Shown: positions 26,996 through 34,811 of the stretch, piece after piece | Numbering within the stretch: position 1 is the stretch's first letter | Layout: each line of letters opens with the position of its first letter | NCBI RefSeq assembly: GCF_023101685.1 | Contig: NZ_CP082164.1 | Location: 4,836,001 to 4,900,000, forward strand | Length of the DNA stretch: 64,000 nucleotides | Source: Bradyrhizobium sp. 186 | GTDB taxonomy: Bacteria > Pseudomonadota > Alphaproteobacteria > Rhizobiales > Xanthobacteraceae | Direction: 5' to 3' | Notes under the pieces: model-generated | What the model was told of the DNA's origin: nothing | The model's input: the letters and a program-made list of their open reading frames with translations, nothing else | The model's database searches: none | Translations under genes and position numbers: made by a program

Positions 26996-27774
26996 GCGGG
27001 CCACAACGCCTTCACGATCGCATCGAGGCCGTCCGTCAGCGCTGCCGGCCCCGGTTGCAGGATGATCGTCGATTTGATCTCGACGATGCGGTCGTTGCGG
27101 ACGGCGGGGATATCGCTCCAGCCCTCGCGCGCACGGATGCGGGCAGGTACGACCTTCTTGCCGCACCAGGAGGCGAGGATGACCTCAGGCGCGGCTTTGC
27201 GTACCGCGTCCGCCGAGACGATGCGGTCCTTGGCGGCCTGCCGATGTCGCAACTCGGGGAACATATCCTCTCCGCCGGCGATCTCGATCAGCTCGGAGAC
27301 CCAGCCGATGCCGGAGATCAGCGGGTCGTCCCATTCTTCGAAATAGACTTTTGGCCGCGGTGAGGGCCGGGGCGTTGCGGCGATTGCGGCGAGGCGCCGT
27401 TCGAAACCTTGTGCGAGTGCCTCGGCGCGCTCGCCTGCGCCGACCAGTGCGCCGAGCGTGCGGATCATCGCCAAAATCCCGGCGACGTCGCGCTGGTTGA
27501 AGACGTGGACATCGACGCCCTCGCGCACGAGATCGGCGACGATGCCGGCCTGGAGATCGGAGAAGGCCAGCACCAGGTCCGGTTCCAGCGCCAGGATCTT
27601 TGGGATGTCCGCGGAGACAAAGGCGGACACCCGCGGCTTCTCGCGTCGCACTTCGGGCGGGCGCACGGCATAGCCGGAGACGCCGACGATGCGATCCTGC
27701 GCGCCGAGCAAATAGAGTGTCTCGACCGTCTCTTCGGTCAGGCAGACGATGCGGCGGGGAGGGAAGTGGCGCAT
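26971..27774 (-). CDS. Cobalamin/siderophore-type substrate-binding protein without a signal peptide (BtuF-like)
   Basis: A 267-residue class III binding-protein fold: RRIVCLTEETVETLYLLGAQ, IVGVSGYAVRPPEV and PKILALEPDLVLAFSDLQAG are the usual N-lobe signatures of BtuF/FhuD-like proteins. A long helix and a C-lobe ending DGLDAIVKALWP follow. No signal peptide is visible from ATG 27774, and no better upstream start exists. It is either a cytoplasmic derivative or exported in another way. No permease or ATPase is adjacent. The function is probably corrinoid or metal-chelate related, but this is inference. Confidence 0.78.
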   Translation of the reverse strand: MRHFPPRRIVCLTEETVETLYLLGAQDRIVGVSGYAVRPPEVRREKPRVSAFVSADIPKILALEPDLVLAFSDLQAGIVADLVREGVDVHVFNQRDVAGILAMIRTLGALVGAGERAEALAQGFERRLAAIAATPRPSPRPKVYFEEWDDPLISGIGWVSELIEIAGGEDMFPELRHRQAAKDRIVSADAVRKAAPEVILASWCGKKVVPARIRAREGWSDIPAVRNDRIVEIKSTIILQPGPAALTDGLDAIVKALWPAHVTAFAT

Positions 27775-27893
27775 GGTGGGACCATATGCGCAAACGTCTC
27801 GACCGATGTCACGGCGACTATTACCTCGGACGTCATTGCTTTGCCGCGCGGAGCAATTCACGCTGAGAACACAACGAATTGGAAGGAGATCCG

Positions 27894-28295
27894 ATGACGC
27901 CGCTCGAGAAACTTAAAGCGATGAAGATGCCGTTCGCCGAGCTCAAGGGCGTCGAGTTCGTCGAGGCCGAGAAGGATCGCGTGGTGGCGCGGATGACGGT
28001 GAGGCCCGACCTCTGCACGCTTCACCACACGATCCACGGTGGCGCGGTGATGGCGCTGGCCGATTCCGTCGGTGCAGCCGCGACCGTGATCAACCTGCCG
28101 GAGGACGCCAAGGGTACCACCACGCTGGAGAGCAAAACCAACTTTATCGGCGGAGCCAAGGAGGGAACCACGCTCATCGCGACGGCCACCCCGGTCCATC
28201 GGGGCCGGCGGACCCAGGTCTGGACGACCCGGTTGGAGACCGAGGAGGGCAAACTGGTCGCCGTAGTCACCCAGACCCAGCTCGTCCTCGTATAA
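27894..28295 (+). CDS. PaaI-like hotdog-fold thioesterase
   Basis: The 133-residue cytosolic protein presumably hydrolyses acyl-CoA or aryl-CoA esters. The hotdog motif HHTIHGGAVMALADSVGAAA (HGG with the catalytic region) and TLESKTNFIGGAKEG are as in PaaI/YbgC-related proteins. ATG 27894 has AAGGAG seven bases upstream, so I prefer it over an in-frame codon five positions earlier. Divergent from the binding-protein gene with a 119-bp gap. The substrate is not predictable. Confidence 0.85.
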   Translation: MTPLEKLKAMKMPFAELKGVEFVEAEKDRVVARMTVRPDLCTLHHTIHGGAVMALADSVGAAATVINLPEDAKGTTTLESKTNFIGGAKEGTTLIATATPVHRGRRTQVWTTRLETEEGKLVAVVTQTQLVLV

Positions 28296-28445
28296 TTGCG
28301 GGGCGTTGATTTTGTTAACGAATTAGTCGCTCCCGGTGCCTCTAACTTGGGCAGGTTCCCGTCTTGAAAAATTTGTTGCGACGCACAACATTGGAGGTCT
28401 AGGGATTCGAACGCCTCCTCGAGGGACACCAAGAGGAGTTTTGAC

Positions 28446-29075
28446 TTGTCACTCGAAGCAGACTTGGCACTTGAAGAAACCACCCGCACGAGGTCCGTTC
28501 GGGGTTACGTGCGGACCTTAAGCCAGCAGGAAGAATTGCCGCTTCTGCGCGATCACCTGTTGAGGCTCGATGCCGAAAGCCGGCACGACCGCTTCAATGG
28601 CTTTCTCGACGATAGTTTCATCGAGCGTTACGCCGCCCGCTGCGCCGAAGACGGCACCGTGATCGTCGCCTATATCGTCGACGGTATGGTCCGCGGCGCG
28701 GCCGAGCTGCATCCGCCGGAGGATGATTCGCTGCCCGAGGTCGCCTTCAGCGTGGAAGCCTCAGCGCGCCGCCAGAACGTCGGCACCGTGCTGTTCAGCC
28801 GCCTGATCGCGGAAGCGCGCTGGAAGGGTTTCAAGCGGCTGCGCATCACCACTGGATCGGAAAATCACGCAATGCGCGCGCTTGCCAGGAAGTTCGGCGC
28901 GCATCTGCAATTCCGCCATGGCGAATCGACTGGCACGATTGACCTGGCCAAGACGCCTGAAGCTGAACTCGCCGAACTCGCAGCGGCGCCGTTCACGGCC
29001 GGCCGGGCCTTGCTCAACTTCAACTCTACCTGGTGGAAGCTCATCTCGAGCATGTACGGCAACCGTGCCGCCTAG
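28446..29075 (+). CDS. GNAT-family N-acetyltransferase
   Basis: The 209-residue cytosolic protein has one GNAT domain in residues ~25-165. The acetyl-CoA-binding motif A is SARRQNVGTVLFSRLIAEA (the R-x-x-N/G-x-G type), preceded by the LPEVAFSVEA strand and followed by LRITTGSENHAMRALARKFG. The substrate is unknown. It starts at TTG 28446 (MSLEADLALE), chosen because of a strong AGGAG eight bases upstream and no good ATG. The 150-bp upstream gap has a short AT-rich stretch around 28360-28395 that could hold the promoter. Confidence 0.82.
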   Translation: MSLEADLALEETTRTRSVRGYVRTLSQQEELPLLRDHLLRLDAESRHDRFNGFLDDSFIERYAARCAEDGTVIVAYIVDGMVRGAAELHPPEDDSLPEVAFSVEASARRQNVGTVLFSRLIAEARWKGFKRLRITTGSENHAMRALARKFGAHLQFRHGESTGTIDLAKTPEAELAELAAAPFTAGRALLNFNSTWWKLISSMYGNRAA

Positions 29076-29078
29076 TTT

Positions 29079-29208
29079 AGAGCATGATCCGGAAAAGTGC
29101 GAAGCGGTTTTCCCTCGCGACAAACGCGGAACGCGTTTGCGTGGAGATCATGCTCAAACAACAACCTAAAGCGCGATGATGATTCATCCTCATCTCATCG
29201 CGCTTTAG
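29079..29208 (+). repeat. RIME-like intergenic repeat, copy 1
   Basis: Starts AGAGCATGATCCGGAAAAGT and includes GCGAAGCGGTTTTCC, GATCATGCTCAAACAACAAC, CTAAAGCGCGATGATGATTC and ends TCTCATCGCGCTTTAG. The outer and inner arms are inverted repeats (GCATGATC/GATCATGC; CTAAAGCGCGATGA/TCATCGCGCTTTAG). An inverted copy is at 38552-38651. This is the well-known rhizobial mosaic-type palindromic element. Confidence 0.85.
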
Positions 29209-29212
29209 AATC

Positions 29213-29246
29213 AAAAAGCGGACCGGCCAGGCCGGTCCGCTTTCGA
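29213..29246. terminator. Bidirectional rho-independent terminator
   Basis: AAAAGCGGACCGGCC-A-GGCCGGTCCGCTTT: a 14-bp perfect stem with A-run and T-run on either side. It sits between the convergent GNAT gene and the 29269-29574 gene and can end both. Confidence 0.85.
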
Positions 29247-29268
29247 ATTTAGGCTAGAGAATAAGCGT

Positions 29269-29574
29269 TCAGGTTCCGGTGCGCTTGTCGTTGCCGAAGC
29301 GGCGCACGACGCGGCGTTCGACCACGATCGAGCGCTGCGCGCCCTGTTCTCCCGCGATCACACGCGTGGCGGTGATGCGGCTGTTGGTACGGGCCTGTTT
29401 CTTGACCTCGGCCTGAACGACATCGAGCGGCATACCCATCAAGGCGGCGGCGATCTCGGCCTGCTGCTCCTGATCGTCGGTGATGCCGACGGCGGCGAAA
29501 ATCGCCTCGTCCAGGGTGGGCGGATCGTGGCGGACGCGCCGCGTGCCGTACTTGGTATTCCAGTCTGCGTTCAT
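29269..29574 (-). CDS. Conserved hypothetical protein, 101 residues
   Basis: The protein starts MNADWNTKYGTRRVRHDPPT at ATG 29574 with GAGG upstream. The first half contains an acidic helix (DEAIFAAVGITDDQEQQAEI). The second half is very basic (ERRVVRRFGNDKRTGT). No signal or membrane segment is visible. The profile suggests a nucleic-acid or protein-binding accessory factor, but no family is recognised. It is followed by the bidirectional terminator, so it is monocistronic. Confidence 0.7.
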   Translation of the reverse strand: MNADWNTKYGTRRVRHDPPTLDEAIFAAVGITDDQEQQAEIAAALMGMPLDVVQAEVKKQARTNSRITATRVIAGEQGAQRSIVVERRVVRRFGNDKRTGT

Positions 29575-29660
29575 AGGGGCCTCGTTTCGATGCCGGGGAT
29601 ACCTAGTGCCGTCTATGTTGCATTGCAATATCAATTTGGTGTGGCATCTCAGTTATGCAG

Positions 29661-29960
29661 TCAAAGCTTCGCGAGCTTGCTGGCATCATAAAGGTCGAGT
29701 GTCGTCGGGCCTGCGGCAAGGGAGCGCAAGGTCCGCACCAATTCGCCGGAAGCGGATACCGCAAAATGTGCCGCGAGCGCGGCGCGGTCCGCCCATTGCT
29801 CGAAAAACACAAGCCTGAGCGGATTCTCGCAGTCGACATGCACCGCATGCGAGATGCAGCCGGGCTCCTGGCGCGAGCGGCGGACGTGCTCGAGGCTGAG
29901 GCGGCGCACCTCGTCGAAGGTTTCCGGCCGGGCCGTCACGCTTCCAGTCACGACGATCAT
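29661..29960 (-). CDS. Antibiotic biosynthesis monooxygenase (ABM/YgiN-like) domain protein
   Basis: The single 99-residue ABM dimeric alpha/beta-barrel domain has the pattern VTGSVTARPETFDEVRRLSL, QEPGCISHAVHVDCENP and FFEQWADRAALAAHFAVSAS, typical of YgiN-like quinol or small-molecule oxygenases that need no cofactor. It is 23 bp after the DUF2161-type gene on the same strand and probably co-transcribed with it. The substrate is unknown. Confidence 0.82.
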   Translation of the reverse strand: MIVVTGSVTARPETFDEVRRLSLEHVRRSRQEPGCISHAVHVDCENPLRLVFFEQWADRAALAAHFAVSASGELVRTLRSLAAGPTTLDLYDASKLAKL

Positions 29961-29983
29961 ACGATCCCCAGGGTTGCACGACG

Positions 29984-30670
29984 TCAGGCTGGAGCGGCTT
30001 CCCGCGCAATGTCCCCGATCGGCGCCTGCGGCCAGCGCTTGAGTGCCGCATGGCCGGGCTCGGTCAGCCCGTAGATCCCGCGCTCGGCGCGTTCGAACCA
30101 GCCATAGACATTGTGCAGCAGAATCTTGCCTGCATCAGGGCAGCGCGCGCGCAACTCGCGCACAGGCCGCGGGCCGTCGGCAAGCGCGGAGGCGCAGGCC
30201 AGCGCCTGCTGGCGGTAGGCCGTCATGATCGGCGCGCGCGTGCTGCCGCCGAGGACGGGGTCGCCCTGGCGGCGCTGATGTTCGGCGACCAGCCGCGAGC
30301 GCGTCTTCGGTTCGCGGCGCGGCGCCGCCGTCGGCGGCTTCACCAGCACTTCGACCTCGCCGCGGTCGGTTACCCCGAGCATGCCGAAGCCGAGTCGCCG
30401 GCAGAGATTGCGATAGCGCGCATCGCTCTCGCGCCCCTTGCCGCGCACCGACATCTTCGCGGCGATCCAGACCTCGTCGCCGGCCGGCGCGCGATCGACC
30501 GCCTGAAGGATCAGCTCGAGATTGAAGGCGAGCTTGAGCTCGCCGATTACCACCACCGGCGGATCGCCGGCGCTGAGGCCCACGAGATCGCAGCCGCCGA
30601 TCTCGCCCTTGACGGTGAAGCCGAGCCCTTCAAGGAAGCGTTTGACAGGCAGATAAAGCGCGGTTTCCAA
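29984..30670 (-). CDS. DUF2161-family protein with PD-(D/E)xK nuclease-like N-terminus
   Basis: The 228-residue cytosolic protein has an N-terminal part YLPVKRFLEGLGFTVKGEIG followed by CDLVGLSAGDPPVVVIGELK, which shows the D-x(n)-E-x-K spacing of PD-(D/E)xK nuclease folds (D in GGCDLVG, E and K in IGELK). A winged-helix-like C-terminal region ends in GWFERAERGIYGLTEPGHAA. I recognise the DUF2161 pattern. Its activity is unproven. It uses TTG 30670 as start, without a strong ribosome site, and leads a two-gene unit with the ABM protein. Confidence 0.7.
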   Translation of the reverse strand: METALYLPVKRFLEGLGFTVKGEIGGCDLVGLSAGDPPVVVIGELKLAFNLELILQAVDRAPAGDEVWIAAKMSVRGKGRESDARYRNLCRRLGFGMLGVTDRGEVEVLVKPPTAAPRREPKTRSRLVAEHQRRQGDPVLGGSTRAPIMTAYRQQALACASALADGPRPVRELRARCPDAGKILLHNVYGWFERAERGIYGLTEPGHAALKRWPQAPIGDIAREAAPA

Positions 30671-30768
30671 AGAAAGCTTTCGAGTCTTGTGTTCCGATCG
30701 GAGAATCAGTTGCGGGCAGTCTAGCCCGGATTGGATTCGGGCTTTGCGCCATTTGAGCGGACTCGCGT

Positions 30769-31022
30769 TCAGCCTATGAGGCGATCATAGTCTGCATGGG
30801 AGCCGATCCAGAACCAGACGTAGCCCTCTTCAGTCTCGATGGCCAACGCGCGATAGCGTCATCCAACTCTGGCAGACCAAAATCGTCCGACTCTTTTAAT
30901 TGCAGCGAGGGGTGGCTGGGATCGCTTTTCAACAGTTCGAAGTTCGCGTCTGCCAATTTCCGAACATGGGCGGGCAAGGCCGCGTAAGTTTTCCAAAATC
31001 TCGGCGAGGCCGCGTGTCTCAC
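30769..31022 (-). pseudogene. Broken RelE/HigB-type toxin gene (frameshift plus nonsense)
   Basis: From GTG 31022 the frame reads RFWKTYAALPAHVRKLADAN, a RelE/ParE-like start, down to HPSLQLK. One base of the A-run at about 30892-30896 is then missing and the frame switches. Reading the other frame from there gives RVGRFWSARVG-stop-RYRALAIETEEGYVWF and then WIGSHADYDRLIG, the normal toxin C-terminus. An in-frame TGA at 30859-30861 sits where Arg (CGA) is expected. Two independent lesions make it a real pseudogene rather than a single sequencing error. Its start overlaps the antitoxin stop (GTGA). Confidence 0.82.
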
Positions 31023-31216
31023 AATTCGCGCGTCTGCCCCGCGCGGTAGGCGCTCAGCGCTTCCTCCGCGAATGCATCAAGCCTTCCGGCCTTGGCGTCG
31101 CGTTCCAGGGCTTGATCAAAGAGCTGCGCATCGAACTGCTCGAACCACGCACGAAACCGTGCCAGTTCATCCGGCGTCAGCCGCTCGACCGCTTTCTCAA
31201 TATCTTCGGTTGTCAT
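31019..31216 (-). CDS. Antitoxin of a degraded toxin-antitoxin pair
   Basis: This 65-residue acidic protein starts MTTEDIEKAVERLTPDELAR and continues with FRAWFEQFDAQLFDQALERD, then a C-terminal LDAFAEEALSAYRAG helix, a common composition for short antitoxins paired with RelE-like toxins (the C-terminal helix wraps the toxin). The frame is intact, although the toxin that overlaps its stop is disrupted. It could now be neutral, or it may still neutralise related toxins elsewhere. Standard ATG start at 31216. Confidence 0.75.
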   Translation of the reverse strand: MTTEDIEKAVERLTPDELARFRAWFEQFDAQLFDQALERDAKAGRLDAFAEEALSAYRAGQTREL

Positions 31217-31272
31217 GACCCCAATATAGCAGTTTCAGTTTGCCGAGAATAGATGCGCCGAACCCCCCGGAC

Positions 31273-31953
31273 TTACACCCGCCCGCTCACCGGGATCAGC
31301 GCTCCGGTGACGCCGCTCGCGGCATCGCTGGCGAGGAACAGGATCGTCTCGGCGAGCTCCTGCGGCGTGACCCATTTGGAGAAATCCGCTTTCGGCATGT
31401 CCGCGCGATTGGCCGGCGTGTCGATGGTCGAGGGGAGTACCGCGTTCACGGTGACCTTGCCCTTCCATTCATTGGCCAATGCTTCGGTGAGGCGATGCAC
31501 GCCGGCCTTCGAGGCCGCATAGGGGCCCATGCCGGCGCTTGCCTGGAGTGCGCCCATGGCGCCGATATTGACGATGCGGCCGGCCGTGGAGGCGGCGAGA
31601 TGGGGCAGCGCTGCGCGCGAGGTGTTGAGCGCGGTCAGCACGTTGAGCGCGTACATGCGCTGCCACGTCTTGGCGTCGCCGTCGCCAACGCTTTCGAAGG
31701 CAAAGCCACCGGCGATATTGATCAGCGCATCCAGCCTTCCGAAATGCTTTGCCGCAACCTCGACCGCCGTCTTCGCCTGCGCCGCGTCGGATAGATCGAC
31801 GCCGCCGATCTCGATGCGCTTGGGCGTGGCAGGTCCTTGCGAGGGGGCGTAATCGATTCCGGCAACGCGCGCGCCCCGCGACTGCGCGACTTCCGCGACC
31901 ACCTTGCCAAGCGCACCGAGCGCACCGGTCACGACAACGACTTTTCCCTGCAC
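31273..31953 (-). CDS. Short-chain dehydrogenase/reductase
   Basis: The 226-residue cytosolic NAD(P)-dependent oxidoreductase has the cofactor motif TGALGALG near residue 10 (TGxxxGxG class), the NIAGG motif near residue 82, catalytic Ser in NIGAMGALQASAG, and YAASK with the catalytic Tyr and Lys. I chose GTG 31953 because it places the glycine motif at the usual distance and has a GGAGA upstream. A 25-codon longer reading has no cofactor-related content. The substrate is unknown. Confidence 0.88.
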   Translation of the reverse strand: MQGKVVVVTGALGALGKVVAEVAQSRGARVAGIDYAPSQGPATPKRIEIGGVDLSDAAQAKTAVEVAAKHFGRLDALINIAGGFAFESVGDGDAKTWQRMYALNVLTALNTSRAALPHLAASTAGRIVNIGAMGALQASAGMGPYAASKAGVHRLTEALANEWKGKVTVNAVLPSTIDTPANRADMPKADFSKWVTPQELAETILFLASDAASGVTGALIPVSGRV

Positions 31954-32073
31954 GATACTCTCCGTTATTTTCAATTCGCGGCGACTATTGCTCCTGACGA
32001 ATTGGTCTTGCAATGGCGGCAGCTTCAAGGCTGAATGATTGCCGCAACGTCAGGTCGTGGAGGAGGGCCTTTC

Positions 32074-32787
32074 ATGCCCGATCATTTGCCGACCATCGAA
32101 TTTCCAGCTGCGATCGTCGATCTGAGATATTCGCTGACGACATTCCGGCAGGCGCTGAACGGAAAGCATCCCGTGCGGATCGTCGCGATGGGGTCGTCCT
32201 CGACGGCAGGACGAGCCGACGTTGTTCCTTATCCGTACAGGCTCGAAATGTATCTACGGCAGCGATACAAGGATCCTCGCCCGAATATCCGGATCGACGT
32301 ACTCAATCGGGGCAGGGGCGGGGAGGAGGCCAACGAAGAGCTCGGCCGCTTCGAGACGGATATTTTCCAGGACGATCCCGCGCTGGTTATCTGGCAGGTC
32401 GGGACGAACGCCGTCTTTCACAACGACAAATACGACGTCGATGTGGTGGCCGAGAACATTCGGAAAGGCCTGGCGCAATTGCGCGCCCGCGGTTTTGAGG
32501 TTCTGCTGATTGATCCGCAATATGCGCCGAAGATGCTCTGGGATGACCGCGCCGAGGTATCAGACAAGATGGTGCGCCTGATCCGCGCCGCGGCCGACGA
32601 GGCCAAGGTCAATCTGTTTCAGCGCTGGGCGCTGATGCGGCACTGGCACGTGCAGAACAATGTATCGTTCGAGCAATTGGTGGATACGACCGATCCGGAC
32701 AAGCTGCATCAGAGCGACTGGAGCACATGGCAAGTGTCGGTCGCCCTCACGAATGCCATCGTCAAGACCGCCACACCGACAGCTTGA
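32074..32787 (+). CDS. SGNH/GDSL-type hydrolase
   Basis: The 237-residue hydrolase has the block I nucleophile motif in VRIVAMGSSSTAGRAD (Ser near 41-42), a block III-like WQVGTNAVFHND (Asn) and a C-terminal D-x-x-H in DPDKLHQSDWS. The fold is that of esterases and lipases acting on acyl or acetyl groups. ATG 32074 has GGAGG nine bases upstream. The in-frame ATG at 32035 is a weaker alternative. No signal peptide is evident, which suggests a cytoplasmic location. It converges with the phosphatase gene with a 15-bp gap. Confidence 0.85.
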   Translation: MPDHLPTIEFPAAIVDLRYSLTTFRQALNGKHPVRIVAMGSSSTAGRADVVPYPYRLEMYLRQRYKDPRPNIRIDVLNRGRGGEEANEELGRFETDIFQDDPALVIWQVGTNAVFHNDKYDVDVVAENIRKGLAQLRARGFEVLLIDPQYAPKMLWDDRAEVSDKMVRLIRAAADEAKVNLFQRWALMRHWHVQNNVSFEQLVDTTDPDKLHQSDWSTWQVSVALTNAIVKTATPTA

Positions 32788-32802
32788 GGCGGTCGCTGCG
32801 GA

Positions 32803-33546
32803 TCAGGCTTGCAAATAGCGTTCCTTCAGCGCAGTCCGCTCGGCCGCGCCAAGCTTGAGCCCGTCGCGCAAGTAGGTTTCAAGGTCGCCATATTCGCTGC
32901 CGATGGCCTCGAAGGCGGCAGCGAGATACGAGGCCTCGACGGAACCAATCGCGTCGAGGACGTCGGCGGGAAGATCGTAGGCGCTGGACACGTCGCGACG
33001 GTAGTGTTGGTTGGTCAGCAGGTAGTCCTCGGCAACGACGTTATCGGGCACGCCCAGGGCATGCAGGATCAGCGCGCTGGCAAAGCCGGTGCGATCCTTG
33101 CCGGCGGTGCAATGGATGACGAGAGGCGCGCGATCTTCCAGGAGATGACCGAATAGCGTGCGAAAGCTGTGCGTGTTGTGACGGACATAGTTGCGATAGG
33201 ATTGGCGCATGATGTCCAGCGCAACCGGCGCGGTCAGCCTGCCAGCGGCAAGCTCGGTGCGCAGCGCGGCCACCACCGTCGGTTCGATCGGCAGCGAATG
33301 CACGGTGATCTCGTTCACGACGCAGACGCCGGCCGCGCGTTCCTCCAGCCCACGAAAATCGAATGCGCTTCTGACGCCCAGCGCGCGGACGCTCTCGACG
33401 TCCGCAGTCGTGAGCTGGCCGAGATGGTTGGAGCGGAAGATGTGCCGCCAGCGCGTCGTGCGGCCGTCGGCGGTCGGATAGCCGCCGAGGTCGCGAAAAT
33501 TGCTGGCGCCTTGGAGGCTGAGGTGGCGGGCAGGGGACTCTGACAT
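32803..33546 (-). CDS. Tyrosine-protein phosphatase of the MptpB/DSP-like family
   Basis: The 247-residue protein has the phosphatase loop HCTAGKDRTG (Cys146, Arg152), preceded by NFRDLGGYPTADGRTTRWRH, the family opening shared with mycobacterial PtpB. Its loop contains Lys and Asp like PtpB-type enzymes that can also act on phosphoinositides. No signal peptide is visible. It is monocistronic by appearance. The partner substrate is unknown. Confidence 0.9.
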   Translation of the reverse strand: MSESPARHLSLQGASNFRDLGGYPTADGRTTRWRHIFRSNHLGQLTTADVESVRALGVRSAFDFRGLEERAAGVCVVNEITVHSLPIEPTVVAALRTELAAGRLTAPVALDIMRQSYRNYVRHNTHSFRTLFGHLLEDRAPLVIHCTAGKDRTGFASALILHALGVPDNVVAEDYLLTNQHYRRDVSSAYDLPADVLDAIGSVEASYLAAAFEAIGSEYGDLETYLRDGLKLGAAERTALKERYLQA

Positions 33547-33635
33547 TGGATCAGCTTAGATTATTGGGACCAGCTTGGGTTATGTTTCCACTGGACGCGC
33601 TTGCTGCGCATCCTCGAGGTCTATTACAGGGGGCG

Positions 33636-33947
33636 ATGATGGGCGGGCACAAGGCCGTTCTTTTGGCTATCACCATGCTGGCGAGCGGAGTTTCCGGCGC
33701 GCGGCAGGCCGATGCGCAGACGTTCCAGACCTATCGCTGCACCGATGGTACGCAGTTCATCGTTGGGTTTTATGACTACGACAAGCGTGCCTTCCTCCAG
33801 ATCGGCGGCGAGCCGGTCACGCTTGCGAAGCGGCTCACGGTCTCGGGCACGCGCTATTCGGGGGCGGGGACCACGCTGACGATCGGCAAGACCGGAACTA
33901 CGGTCAGGCATCTGAAGCGGCCGGCGACGGCGTGTGCGGTGATCTGA
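33636..33947 (+). CDS. Periplasmic MliC-like lysozyme inhibitor family protein
   Basis: This 103-residue exported protein has a signal peptide MMGGHKAVLLAITMLASGVS ending ADAQ. The mature part has the MliC pattern TYRCTDGTQFIVGFYD, then LAKRLTVSGTRYSGAG and TTLTIGK, with a terminal Cys (ATACAVI) that would pair with the first Cys. MliC inhibits C-type lysozymes by inserting a Ser/Lys loop. SGTRYSG fits that loop position. No lipobox is seen, so it is likely soluble. ATG 33636 follows a CAGGGGG site. It is followed by a strong terminator. Confidence 0.75.
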   Translation: MMGGHKAVLLAITMLASGVSGARQADAQTFQTYRCTDGTQFIVGFYDYDKRAFLQIGGEPVTLAKRLTVSGTRYSGAGTTLTIGKTGTTVRHLKRPATACAVI

Positions 33948-33982
33948 GTTCAGCCTTCGAAGCAGGAATCAAAACAAGAATC

Positions 33983-34018
33983 AAAAAGGGCCGAAACTTC
34001 GTTGTTTCGACCCTTTTT
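33983..34018. terminator. Rho-independent terminator after the MliC-like gene
   Basis: AAAAAGGGCCGAAAC, TTCGTT loop, GTTTCGACCCTTTTT. The stem has one mismatch and is flanked by A- and T-runs, so it can serve the plus-strand gene and, from the other side, the minus-strand gstI-like gene. Confidence 0.85.
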
Positions 34019-34072
34019 CAAACTGACGCCGGCGCTCGAGAGGGCGCGGCGGTATTGAACCGAACGCAGGCA

Positions 34073-34276
34073 TTATCGATCCCATTTCGGCTTGGCTTCC
34101 TCGATCGCCTCCTGATGGTACCAGCTTCCACTGCAGATCGTCTCGTTCACGGGAAGCGAGGCATGGTCGGCGGGAAGGCGGGTGTCACCGTAGCGGCGTC
34201 CCCCGAGAGCCGAGCGGCCCCCGACGGGAAATTGGTAGATCTGTGCAGATCCGTGACTCAGTCCATTGTTCATCAT
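34073..34276 (-). CDS. gstI: GstI-like (DUF2735) small protein, probable inhibitor of glnII expression
   Basis: The 67-residue cytosolic protein has the DUF2735 pattern HGSAQIYQFPVGGRSALGGR followed by a PVNETICSGSWYHQEAI segment and an AKPKWDR end. In Rhizobium leguminosarum a similar ~63-residue GstI protein is encoded divergently next to glnII and inhibits its expression at a translational step. The same arrangement occurs here, with 535 bp between starts. AGGAGA lies seven bases before the first ATG (34276). The match to GstI is from memory of family and gene order, not an alignment. Confidence 0.8.
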   Translation of the reverse strand: MMNNGLSHGSAQIYQFPVGGRSALGGRRYGDTRLPADHASLPVNETICSGSWYHQEAIEEAKPKWDR

Positions 34277-34363
34277 TGCGGTATCTCCTGAGACCGAAGC
34301 GCTTGGCCTCCATGGTGCGCCCGACTCGTTCGCTTGTGGTTACTGGAATCCCCATATTGGCCG

Positions 34364-34379
34364 TGCATTCCGGAATGCA
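34364..34379. promoter_or_regulatory. 16-bp perfect palindrome in the gstI-glnII intergenic region
   Basis: TGCATTCCGGAATGCA is an exact self-complement, 87 bp upstream of the gstI start. TGCA ends resemble the NtrC half-site (TGCACC..GGTGCA), but the core does not match, so it could be NtrC or another dimeric regulator of gstI. Confidence 0.5.
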
Positions 34380-34565
34380 AAGTGCTGAAAAGGAAATCAC
34401 TGTTGGCCTATTTTGTAGGCAAGCTGCATTCTGCTTCGTCCAAGGCAGCGGTCGGGTGACTAACGCTTGGGCCATTGCGAAGGTTGCGAGCGATGGGCCA
34501 TGACTTGGCGAATATTGCCGGACGTTGATGCGCGTTTAGTCGGCAACCTCGGGCAAGGGTCCACG

Positions 34566-34638
34566 TGCACCAGAATCGGGCGTTTTCCGCGGAATTTTTG
34601 CGGTGCAGCCTCACGGAAAGGTGCGCCGCTATGACGCA
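34566..34638. promoter_or_regulatory. Candidate NtrC-type enhancer sites upstream of glnII
   Basis: TGCACCAGAATCGGGCG (34566-34582) keeps the left half TGCACC and a weak right half. TGCGCCGCTATGACGCA (34622-34638) is a dyad with N5 spacer and TGCG/CGCA ends. Both lie about 75-145 bp before the -24 element, the usual distance for enhancer-binding activators. They depart from the consensus, so the call is moderate at best. Confidence 0.4.
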
Positions 34639-34709
34639 CGCGCCGCCGACCGTGACCGCTCCGCCGGTGAGAAACGGGGGCGGTGGATAACCTCCCGCGC
34701 TGCGGCTTT

Positions 34710-34725
34710 TTGGCACGTTAAATGC
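34710..34725 (+). promoter_or_regulatory. Sigma-54 (-24/-12) promoter of glnII
   Basis: TTGGCACGTTAAATGC matches the TGGCACG-N4-TTGC consensus with correct 10-base GG-to-GC spacing and one mismatch (ATGC for TTGC). It is 86 bp before the glnII ATG, leaving a moderate 5' leader. glnII in rhizobia is known to use NtrC and sigma-54. Confidence 0.85.
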
Positions 34726-34811
34726 TTGTAAAGGGGCGGCCGATGGTGGCCGGGTACAAACGTGCGGGGACTAGCCGTCCCCACCTTTCGCATCATCTAC
34801 AGAGAGGCTCA

